Source: a bacterium (GTDB lineage Bacteria; CG2-30-53-67; CG2-30-70-394). Taken from it: 43,729 bases of DNA. Under the pieces are notes generated by a model. The model saw only the letters and a program-made list of their open reading frames with translations, searched no databases and was not told where the DNA came from. The stretch covers positions 1 to 43,729 of the forward strand of contig JAJRSX010000099.1 in the NCBI GenBank assembly GCA_024278555.1, written 5' to 3'. Positions 34,433 through 41,391 of the stretch are shown here, one piece after another (position 1 is the first letter of the stretch; every line of letters begins with the position of its first letter). The position numbers were made by a program, and so were the translations under genes.

Positions 34433-35635
34433 TCAATCGACGCGCCCGCCCCCCCGCCAGCCGAGCGCCCCGAGGGCGAGGAGGGGTGGGGCGGCCACCG
34501 CGAGGGTGGCGGGGTGGAGGCGGCCGGCGAGGTGGCGCGCCGCCAGCGCCGGGACGGCGGGGGCGGAGAAGAGGCGCGCGACCCAGGCGGCGCCGCCGTC
34601 GCGGTAGATCCAATCGGCCAGGCGCCGCCCCCCCATCAGCTCCAGGCCGAGGCGCGAGCGGACGAAGCGGCGGCCGGCGCCACGGAAGGACCAGTCGCCG
34701 CTCGTCGCGGCGCGGGCGATCTCTCCCGCCACCAGACCACCGTGGGCGAGGGCCTGGGCGATCCCCTCGCCGAAGAGCGGGTCGATCCCCGCCGCCTCAC
34801 CGGCGAGGAGGAGCCGCGGCCGGGCCACGAGCGGGCCGCGCGGGAGCTCGCGCTCGTGGAAGCCGCCGAGGCGGCAACCATCAAGGTCGACGCCGCGGGC
34901 GGCGAGGTGGTCGCGGAAGAGGGGCTTCAGGTTGCCCCGCCGGGAGCCCGCGTCACCCCGGTCGTAGAGGCCGCGGTGGAGCCCGACGCCGGTGGGCCGG
35001 GGGCTCGGAAAGTCCCACAGGTAGCCGTGAACACCCGCCTTCATCGGGGTAAAGTCGAGGTAGAGCGTGTTGTCGGAACATCCTGATTTTTCGGGGCTCT
35101 CATCTGTCTCCACATAGAGGAGGCGGGCGCGGTGGCTCGGTGGCGGCCAGCCGAGGAGCTTGCGCACGGTGGAGCCGCCGCCGTCCGCGGCGACCACGCA
35201 GCGGGCGGTGTAGGTGGCGCCATCGGTAGCCACCCGCACGCCCCCCTCCCCTACCTCCACTGCCGTGAGAGCCTCGCCCTCGTGGAGGGTGGCGCCGGCG
35301 GCCGCCGCCTCCTGCGCGAGCCAGTGGTCGAAGGCGGCCCGCTCCACGGTCACCGCCAGCCCCTTCGCCTCCGCGGCCCAACGGCGTGCACCGAGGGCGA
35401 CCTCGACCCGGTGGATGGGCAGGGCCGGGACCCCGAGGGAGAGGCCGAGGCGACGCAAGACCGCGACCCCCTTGCCGGTCACCCCGCCGGCGCACGGCTT
35501 CGGCCGCGGCAGGGTCGCCCGCTCCAGCACGAGGGTCCGCCGCGCCACCACCGGCGCACAGGCCGCCAGGTGCAGCGCCACCGACGCCCCCGCCGGCCCG
35601 GCCCCCACGACGATCACCTCGTAGTCCGGCTCCAT
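34433..35635 (-). CDS. geranylgeranyl reductase family FAD-dependent oxidoreductase
   Basis: A 400-residue flavoprotein of the PHBH fold. The FAD motif is IVVGAGPAGASVALHLA (about 9-25), followed by PRPKPCAGGVTGKGVAVL, the geranylgeranyl-reductase CxxG signature. The second FAD motif is LLLAGEAAGIDPLFGEGIAQAL (about 288-309). Family members saturate isoprenoid chains of quinones, archaeal lipids or chlorophyll; in bacteria of this type the substrate is often unknown. The C-terminal 60 residues are Ala/Leu-rich and may associate with the membrane. Stands alone, upstream of tRNA-Leu on the other strand. Confidence 0.88.
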   Translation of the reverse strand: MEPDYEVIVVGAGPAGASVALHLAACAPVVARRTLVLERATLPRPKPCAGGVTGKGVAVLRRLGLSLGVPALPIHRVEVALGARRWAAEAKGLAVTVERAAFDHWLAQEAAAAGATLHEGEALTAVEVGEGGVRVATDGATYTARCVVAADGGGSTVRKLLGWPPPSHRARLLYVETDESPEKSGCSDNTLYLDFTPMKAGVHGYLWDFPSPRPTGVGLHRGLYDRGDAGSRRGNLKPLFRDHLAARGVDLDGCRLGGFHERELPRGPLVARPRLLLAGEAAGIDPLFGEGIAQALAHGGLVAGEIARAATSGDWSFRGAGRRFVRSRLGLELMGGRRLADWIYRDGGAAWVARLFSAPAVPALAARHLAGRLHPATLAVAAPPLLALGALGWRGGGRVD

Positions 35636-35763
35636 GGGCGGATCGTCGCACCGGCTCGCCTCTCAGACCACACCCCTTCGCCTGCCGTCCGTGGCGAGCG
35701 GCAGCGCCCCTGTCGGCGGCGCCACACGGCTGGGGTACGATCCCGCCGGTCGCGCACTCCACC

Positions 35764-35850
35764 GCCGGGGTGGCGAAACTGGTAGACGCAAGGGACTTAA
35801 AATCCCTCGGCCGTTCGGCCATGCGGGTTCGATTCCCGCCCCCGGCACCA
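35764..35850 (+). tRNA. tRNA-Leu (anticodon TAA)
   Basis: Full cloverleaf of 87 bases including an encoded CCA. The acceptor stem is GCCGGGG/CCCCGGC. The anticodon arm is GGGAC-TTAAAAT-CCC with anticodon TAA. A long variable arm (CGGCCGTTCGGCC) is typical of class II tRNA. The T arm is GCGGG-TTCGATT-CCCGC. Confidence 0.97.
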
Positions 35851-35875
35851 CGGCGTGGTGCGAGAGTGGAGGGGT

Positions 35876-35911
35876 GAGTGGCCGTAGCGGGCTCCGCCGC
35901 CACGGCCACTC
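35876..35911. terminator. hairpin between tRNA-Leu and the ferredoxin gene
   Basis: GAGTGGCCGT (35876-35885) and ACGGCCACTC (35902-35911) form a perfect 10-bp stem. A second small hairpin CGGTG-CTA-CACCG overlaps its end (35911-35923). No T run on either side. It may separate the tRNA from the convergent ferredoxin gene. Confidence 0.45.
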
Positions 35912-35935
35912 GGTGCTACACCGAGAGACGGGAGC

Positions 35936-36169
35936 TCACTCCCCGTCGTCGCCAATGGCCTCGGCGGGGCACTCTTCCATCGCCTCGACGCAGAGGGCGA
36001 TCTCTTCGTTGGTGGTGGGCTGCTTGCGCACGTACGAGTGCTCCCCCTCGTCGTTGCGCCCGAAAAAATCGGCGGCGACCTCGCGACAGCTGTCGCAGTC
36101 GATGCACTCGGAGTCGACGTAGAAACGGCCGGTGGCGTTCTGGGGGTGTCTCTCAGCTACGGTTGCCAT
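35936..36169 (-). CDS. single-cluster [4Fe-4S] ferredoxin
   Basis: A 77-residue small electron carrier in the cytoplasm. Cysteines at 22, 25 and 28 (CIDCDSC) and 67 (ECPAEAI) bind one [4Fe-4S] cluster, as in monocluster ferredoxins; Cys60 could pair in a disulphide. The protein is strongly acidic at its C terminus. ATG 36169 has AGGAGA upstream. A sigma-54 promoter lies about 85 bp upstream on the same strand and a matching one drives the cytochrome operon the other way, so the ferredoxin is likely induced with it. Its redox partner is not known. Confidence 0.9.
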   Translation of the reverse strand: MATVAERHPQNATGRFYVDSECIDCDSCREVAADFFGRNDEGEHSYVRKQPTTNEEIALCVEAMEECPAEAIGDDGE

Positions 36170-36253
36170 GGGGTTCTCCTGCCTCGTGTGGACCCGGGTG
36201 AATGAGGGGTGGCTGGCGGATGCGGGGCCCGTTGCGCTCCGTGGGGGGGCTAT

Positions 36254-36270
36254 AGCAATGGACGTGCCAA
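36254..36270 (-). promoter_or_regulatory. sigma-54 (-24/-12) promoter of the ferredoxin gene
   Basis: On the minus strand TTGGCACG-TCCA-TTGCT matches the consensus YTGGCACG-N4-TTGCW at every defined position. The predicted transcript starts near 36243, leaving a leader of ~75 bases. Confidence 0.8.
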
Positions 36271-36630
36271 TCTCCCTCCGGACGGCGTCGAGCCGCGGGG
36301 AGCGGAGGGCTGGCCGCCACAGCCGGGCCGGGCGAGACGGTGGCCACGGCTCCCTCGGGGGCGCGGCAGACCGTTGCGCGACAAGGGCTCGACTGCGGTG
36401 AGACCGCCATCGGCAACCCCCACGCCGCCCTCCCGGTCTCGGCGCGGGCCACCCTCCGACACCACCACCCCAACCGTGGCGCCGCGACCGCGGAGGGCGA
36501 AGTGATTCTGCTGCACCGCCGTCGGGATTTCCCTGCAACTGGTGCCCCAGGACCACACGGCCGCGGCGACCCATCGGGGCCATCTGCCGACAGGATCACC
36601 GTCTGCATGGGTCGAGAGAGGCAACAGCCG

Positions 36631-36647
36631 GTGGCACGAGGCTTGCT
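36631..36647 (+). promoter_or_regulatory. sigma-54 (-24/-12) promoter of the cytochrome operon
   Basis: GTGGCACG-AGGC-TTGCT matches the consensus except for G at the first (Y) position. The predicted start is near 36659, about 45 bases before ATG 36703. Confidence 0.8.
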
Positions 36648-36702
36648 TACCGTTCGCTCACATCCGTGCGCCCCCCTCCCGCACCCATCTGAGGCTGCAG
36701 AC

Positions 36703-37986
36703 ATGTCTTCACCCCCCGTCCACCTACGCATCATCCTTGTCTCCGCCGCCGTCACCCTCCTCACCGGCTGTGTCGGCTCCGGCTCCGGCAGCGACCCGAA
36801 CAACGCCCCGCCCGAGTTCATCGACACCGGCGTCACCCTCTCCGCCTCGGTGGTGGCACCGGAGGGGTCGGTGGCCCTGTCGACCCGGGCGACCGACCCG
36901 GACGGCGATGAGGTGACCTACGCCTGGTCCGAGGCCGCGGGGGCCGGCACCTTCGAGGCGGACGCCTCGGGTGACGGCTGCACCTGGCACGCGCCAACCG
37001 CCGAGGGGATGTACGAGATCCGGGTCACCGCCAGTGACCCCAGCGGCCACGCGACGGTCATCACCGCCGCGGTCGAGGTGACCGCCAGCCTCCACGTCCC
37101 CTCCGACACCTACCCGACGATCCAGTCGGCCCTCGACACCGCCCAGAGCGGGATGACCGTGGAGGTCGCCGCGGGTACCTACGACGAGGATCTGACCGTC
37201 AAAGAGGCGGTCCACCTGGTGGGCGCGGGTGCGGCCACTACCATCGTCCACGGCACCGGCACTGGCGCGGTCCTCGCCCCCGACTTCTCCCGCGCCCCCG
37301 GGATCACCATTGAGGGGTTCACCTTCGAGGGGGGCTCCACCGGCGTCGATGTCTCCTCCACCCCCGACTTCACCCTGCGTAACTGCGTGGTGCGCGACAA
37401 CAGCGACAGCGGCATCGCCCTCTACTCCGCCCCGGCCCTCATCGAGAACTGCCGGATCACCGGCAATTCCGGCAACGGTATCGACATCCGCTCGTCGGCG
37501 GCGACGGTGCAGGGGTGCGTGGTCGCCGATAACGCAGGCTACGGAGTGGAGATCACCACCTCCGGCGCCACCCTCCGCTTCACCACCATCGCCGACAACG
37601 TCGGGGTGGGGATCCGCATCTACCAGTCGAACGCAGAGGTCAGCGACTCGATCCTCGCCGCCAACGACTTCCTCAACTTCAACGCGGTCAACCTGCTCGG
37701 CGCCACCGGCATCTCCATCTCCAACGCCCGGCCATGGATGAGCGACCTGCTCCTCTTCTACAACGAGCTCAACGTCGACGACACCCAGGTGAACGGCGAG
37801 CGAGTGGCGGTGGACGGCGTCTACGTCACCGGCGACGCCGCCGACCTGACGGGCGATGGCGATCCGCTCCTGGCGGCGGACGGCAGCTACACCCTCGGCG
37901 CGACCTCCCCGGCCCTCACCCTCGCCTCCGACGGCGGCGAGCTCGGCGCCTACGGCGGCGGCTTCACGCCTCCCCTGGCCCCGTAA
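36703..37986 (+). CDS. lipoprotein with Ig-like and right-handed beta-helix domains
   Basis: A 427-residue exported lipoprotein. The signal peptide ends in the lipobox LLTG-Cys23. Residues ~35-130 form a PKD/cadherin-like domain (ATDPDGDEVTYAWSEAAG). From ~132 a parallel beta-helix (NosD/CASH type) begins with YPTIQSALDTAQSGMTVEVAAGTY and coils such as FTLRNCVVRDNSDSGIALYS and ENCRITGNSGNGIDIRS. There is no catalytic motif. It is the first gene after the sigma-54 promoter and is followed within 18 bp by the cytochrome genes. It may be an outer-surface scaffold or glycan-binding part of the electron conduit (inference). GAGG upstream of ATG 36703 is the ribosome site. Confidence 0.85.
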   Translation: MSSPPVHLRIILVSAAVTLLTGCVGSGSGSDPNNAPPEFIDTGVTLSASVVAPEGSVALSTRATDPDGDEVTYAWSEAAGAGTFEADASGDGCTWHAPTAEGMYEIRVTASDPSGHATVITAAVEVTASLHVPSDTYPTIQSALDTAQSGMTVEVAAGTYDEDLTVKEAVHLVGAGAATTIVHGTGTGAVLAPDFSRAPGITIEGFTFEGGSTGVDVSSTPDFTLRNCVVRDNSDSGIALYSAPALIENCRITGNSGNGIDIRSSAATVQGCVVADNAGYGVEITTSGATLRFTTIADNVGVGIRIYQSNAEVSDSILAANDFLNFNAVNLLGATGISISNARPWMSDLLLFYNELNVDDTQVNGERVAVDGVYVTGDAADLTGDGDPLLAADGSYTLGATSPALTLASDGGELGAYGGGFTPPLAP

Positions 37987-38004
37987 GCGGTACCGGAGCG
38001 ATCA

Positions 38005-39018
38005 ATGCGTCTGCCCCTCGAGCTCTCCATCCTCGCCGCGACGGCGATGTTTCTCGTCTTCATCGGCGGGCTGGGGAGCTATTACCGGCGGGTGATTGCT
38101 CAGTACCGGGTGGGGTCGGTGGCCACCAGCGACCTCGACCGGCGACAGGAGCTGATCAACCGGCTCTTCATCGGCCTTCTCCTCTCCCTGGCGATGGCGA
38201 TCACCCTCCTGCTGAGCTGGGAGTACCTCGCCGTCGACCTGTGGCCGCACCTCTCCCTCTCCTGTCTCCTCGGCCTCATCCCCTCCCCCGATCGCATTCA
38301 CCCCCTTCTGCCCGACCGTGGCCTCGGCGAGTGGCTCGGCTACCTCGGCTCCGCCCTCATGGGGATCGCCCTGCTCTACAACAAGGAGTGGGTAAACCGC
38401 CTCATGCGCTCGCGCATCTCGCGCAAGCTGTGGCTCGACTTCCACATCTTCTGCGGCGTCCTCGGGCCGGTCCTCATTACCTTCCACTCCGCCTTTCGTC
38501 TCGGCGGCCTGGTGGCGATCTCCTACTGGGCGATGGCCCTGGTCTTTATCTCGGGGCTGGTGGGCCGCTACATCTACGTGCAGATCCCGCGCGGCCTCGC
38601 CGGCCACGTGCTGGCACGGGAAGAGGTGGAGGGGCGTCTCGCCGCCCTCTCCCGTGACCTCGCCGGCGCCATCGACGGCCGCGCCGTCGCCACCCTGCTG
38701 AAGCTCCAGGAGGTCGAGCTCGCTGAGGGGGGCTGGTGGCGGACCGTGGCCGCCCTGGTCACCACCGACATTCGCGGCTGGTGGCACGAGCAGGTCCTCG
38801 CCATTGAGCTCGTTCACCGCCTCGACCGCGACCGGCGCCGCGCCCTGCTCACCGCGTACCACGAACGGCGGCTGCTCCTGCGGCGATCGCGCAACCTGGT
38901 CCAGACCCGCCGGCTCCTCGCCGGGTGGACGAAGCTGCACCACCCGATGGCCAACGTCATGGTCCTCTTCGCCGTCCTCCATGTGGTGGTGGCCGTCCTC
39001 TTCCGGGTGGAGAACTGA
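38005..39018 (+). CDS. membrane cytochrome b-type protein
   Basis: A 337-residue inner-membrane protein. Helices lie at about residues 8-25, 53-73, 110-125, 140-163, 168-188 and 312-333. Two pairs of His are spaced exactly 14 residues apart: H147/H161 (DFHIFCGVLGPVLITFHSAF) and H312/H326 (LHHPMANVMVLFAVLHVVVAV). This is the classic bis-His pattern for transmembrane haems b. Similar proteins are found next to multiheme cytochromes c, where they hand quinol electrons to the periplasm. A charged loop of ~100 residues (about 200-300) is likely cytoplasmic. Its TGA abuts the GTG start of the next gene, so the genes are translationally coupled. GGAG precedes ATG 38005. Confidence 0.82.
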   Translation: MRLPLELSILAATAMFLVFIGGLGSYYRRVIAQYRVGSVATSDLDRRQELINRLFIGLLLSLAMAITLLLSWEYLAVDLWPHLSLSCLLGLIPSPDRIHPLLPDRGLGEWLGYLGSALMGIALLYNKEWVNRLMRSRISRKLWLDFHIFCGVLGPVLITFHSAFRLGGLVAISYWAMALVFISGLVGRYIYVQIPRGLAGHVLAREEVEGRLAALSRDLAGAIDGRAVATLLKLQEVELAEGGWWRTVAALVTTDIRGWWHEQVLAIELVHRLDRDRRRALLTAYHERRLLLRRSRNLVQTRRLLAGWTKLHHPMANVMVLFAVLHVVVAVLFRVEN

Positions 39019-41391
39019 GTGGTCCGGTGGCCCGCCATCCCCCTCCTCCTCGCCGTGCTGCTCGTTGCCACCATCGCCACGGCGGCCACGGACGAGGCGC
39101 GACCGGAGGCGCGGCGCATCGTGGAGACGCCGCCGGCCACCGTGGTCACCGTGCAGGTGGAAGGCGGCGGCGATACGTCGAGCAAGGTCCACAAGGCGAA
39201 CCGAGTCCTCGGGCTGCTGGCCAACCCGGGTGAGCTCTCCGCGGTCCACGCCACGGCCGACGGCCTGAGCCACTGCGTCGACTGCCACACCCTCGGTGGC
39301 GGGGTGCAGGACGGCAAGTGCCTCGCCTGCCACCCGCCGATCGCCGCCGGGCTCAAAGAAAAGCGCGGTCTCCACGGCCGCACCGACAAGCGGTGCCACA
39401 CCTGCCACACCGAGCACGAAGGGCGAGGAGAGCAGATCACCGACTTCACAGCCGACCATTTCGACCACGAAAAGAGGGCCGGCTATCGCCTTGACGGCGG
39501 CCACCGCGACACCCCCTGCACCGCCTGCCATGGCAGTCGCCACACCGCCTCGGGACGTCCCACCTACCTCGGGCTGAAGCGCGCCTGCGCCGCCTGCCAC
39601 GCGGATCCCCACACCGGCCAGTTCGCCGACCTCACCGCCACCGATACCACCACCGGTGTGTGCGCCAACTGCCACACCGCCGATCGCTGGCGAAGGCTGC
39701 GCTTCGACCACGACGCCACCCGCTTCAAGATCGCCGGCGGCCACAAGGGGCAGGCGTGCGTCGCCTGTCACCGGGGAGGACGGCTGCACGACAACCCGCG
39801 CAACTGCGACGCCTGCCACACCTCTCCCCACGCCGCCCAGTTCGACCCGGTGGTGAAAAAGGCGAACGCGGAGGCCAACCCATGTCGCCTCTGCCACAAG
39901 ACAACCCGTTGGAACGCCCTGCGCTTCGACCACGACAAGACCCGCTTCAAGGTCGAGGGCGCCCACAAAGAGGCGACCTGCCTCCAGTGCCACCGCGACG
40001 GCACCTTCCAGAACAATCCGCGCGCCTGCACCGCCTGCCACGTCAACCGCCACGGCGACCGGTTCAACCAGCGCATCACCGCCACCGCCAAGAGCAAGGA
40101 GCCGGGAGCTGCGTGTCTCGCCTGCCACACCACCGCCACCTGGCGGGTGGCGAAGTTCGACCACGACACGTCCGACTTCAAGCTCACCGGCGCCCACAAA
40201 GAGACGGCGTGCGCCAAGTGCCACCGCGACACCCGCTTCGACGACCGCGACACCGCCTGCCTCGCCTGCCACGCCACCTGGCACGACAACCGGCTGCATC
40301 TCGCCGGTACCGACGAGACGGGCAAAGAGCGCTGCCTCGACTGCCACACCACCACCACCTGGCGGGTGGCGAAGTTCGACCACGACAAGACCGACTTCAA
40401 GCTCACCGGCGCCCACAAGCAGACCCCGTGCACCCAGTGCCACAGCCAGACCACCTTCTCCCGGGAGGAGGTGGCGTGCGGCGACTGCCACCGGGATCCC
40501 CACGACCGCCAGTTCACCCGCCGCAAGGGCAGCCACCCGACCGCAACCGCCTGTCTCGACTGCCACACCACCGAGGCGTGGATGCCGGCCACCTATGACC
40601 ACCAGCGCGAGGGGTACCAGGTCTCCGCCACCCTGCGCGCCCACGTACGCAAGCACGAGAAACAACCCTCCTGCCTCTCCTGCCACGCCCTCGGCCGGTT
40701 CGCCCGCGACCGCTTCACCTGCACCTCCTGCCACCGCAACGGCCACGGTGGACGGCTGAGCGACAACTGCCGCGCCTGCCACCAGATCGACTCGTGGGAG
40801 ATCGACCTCGACCGCCACGCGGAGCTCGATTTCAAGCTCGAGGGGCGCCACCGGGAGCTCACCTGCGACGCCTGCCATACCGACGGCATCGGCTTCGGCC
40901 ACCTCGACCCGAGCTGTGCCGCCTGCCACCAGGACCGCCACGGCGGCAGCTTCGGCGACAGCCAGTCGTGCGCCGACTGCCACTCGCAGGAGGACTGGCA
41001 GGCGGAGATCGGCCTGCGCGACGCGGACGGCTCCAAGGTCTTCTTCGACCACGCCGCCACCGGCTTCCCCCTGGAGGGGGCGCACACCCATGTGGCGTGT
41101 GGCGACTGCCACCTCAACGGCCGGTTCACCGGCAACGACGGCCGCTGCTACACCTGCCACTGGCAGCGATCTCAAGACGACGTCTGGGCGCTACAGATCG
41201 GCACCGAGTGCGGCGACTGCCACACCCCAAGCGGCTGGACCCCGGCGCGCTGGGCCCACACCGAGGCGCCCGCCGACTTTCCGCTGGAGGGGGCCCACGC
41301 CCGCGCCGCGTGCCTCGACTGCCACGCCGGATACCGCGCCCGTGGGACCGGTCGTGACTGCCTCACCTGCCACCAGGGAGATCTGCGATGA
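39019..41391 (+). CDS. giant multiheme cytochrome c with 29 CxxCH motifs
   Basis: A 790-residue secreted cytochrome. The signal peptide (MVRWPAIPLLLAVLLVATIATA) is followed by ~75 residues without haems, then 29 CxxCH motifs counted by eye, about one per 25 residues. A repeat of the form W..(L/A)(R/K)FDHD.T.F.L.GAH....C..CH recurs at least six times (e.g. around 39700, 39930, 40155, 40375, 41045). The FDH and GAH histidines are good candidates for distal haem ligands. The DNA of two repeats (40140-40205 and 40359-40424) is nearly identical. GTG 39019 starts directly after the cytochrome b stop. Periplasmic or extracellular electron wire or storage protein by inference; the receiver is not known. 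Confidence 0.93.
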   Translation: MVRWPAIPLLLAVLLVATIATAATDEARPEARRIVETPPATVVTVQVEGGGDTSSKVHKANRVLGLLANPGELSAVHATADGLSHCVDCHTLGGGVQDGKCLACHPPIAAGLKEKRGLHGRTDKRCHTCHTEHEGRGEQITDFTADHFDHEKRAGYRLDGGHRDTPCTACHGSRHTASGRPTYLGLKRACAACHADPHTGQFADLTATDTTTGVCANCHTADRWRRLRFDHDATRFKIAGGHKGQACVACHRGGRLHDNPRNCDACHTSPHAAQFDPVVKKANAEANPCRLCHKTTRWNALRFDHDKTRFKVEGAHKEATCLQCHRDGTFQNNPRACTACHVNRHGDRFNQRITATAKSKEPGAACLACHTTATWRVAKFDHDTSDFKLTGAHKETACAKCHRDTRFDDRDTACLACHATWHDNRLHLAGTDETGKERCLDCHTTTTWRVAKFDHDKTDFKLTGAHKQTPCTQCHSQTTFSREEVACGDCHRDPHDRQFTRRKGSHPTATACLDCHTTEAWMPATYDHQREGYQVSATLRAHVRKHEKQPSCLSCHALGRFARDRFTCTSCHRNGHGGRLSDNCRACHQIDSWEIDLDRHAELDFKLEGRHRELTCDACHTDGIGFGHLDPSCAACHQDRHGGSFGDSQSCADCHSQEDWQAEIGLRDADGSKVFFDHAATGFPLEGAHTHVACGDCHLNGRFTGNDGRCYTCHWQRSQDDVWALQIGTECGDCHTPSGWTPARWAHTEAPADFPLEGAHARAACLDCHAGYRARGTGRDCLTCHQGDLR

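Larger units (their letters stand above)
36170..36702. other. divergent regulatory region of ferredoxin and cytochrome operon
   Basis: 533 bp without a gene but with two outward-facing sigma-54 promoters (36254-36270 minus, 36631-36647 plus). Between them are dyads that could bind an enhancer-binding activator. GCGGT-GAG-ACCGC is at 36395-36407, and TTGCGCGACAA at about 36374-36384. No activator gene is adjacent in the window. Confidence 0.6.

Noticed and set aside
36703-37986. Calling the beta-helix lipoprotein NosD (copper maturation)
   Set aside because: It shares the fold but is a lipoprotein with an extra Ig-like domain. No nos genes are nearby.
38002-41175. A 1057-codon open frame on the minus strand across the cytochrome b and first giant cytochrome
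   Set aside because: It is antisense to a gene with 29 ordered CxxCH motifs and a signal peptide. The composition is Val/Gly/Ala-rich with no domain; GC-rich cytochrome repeats leave the antisense frame open.
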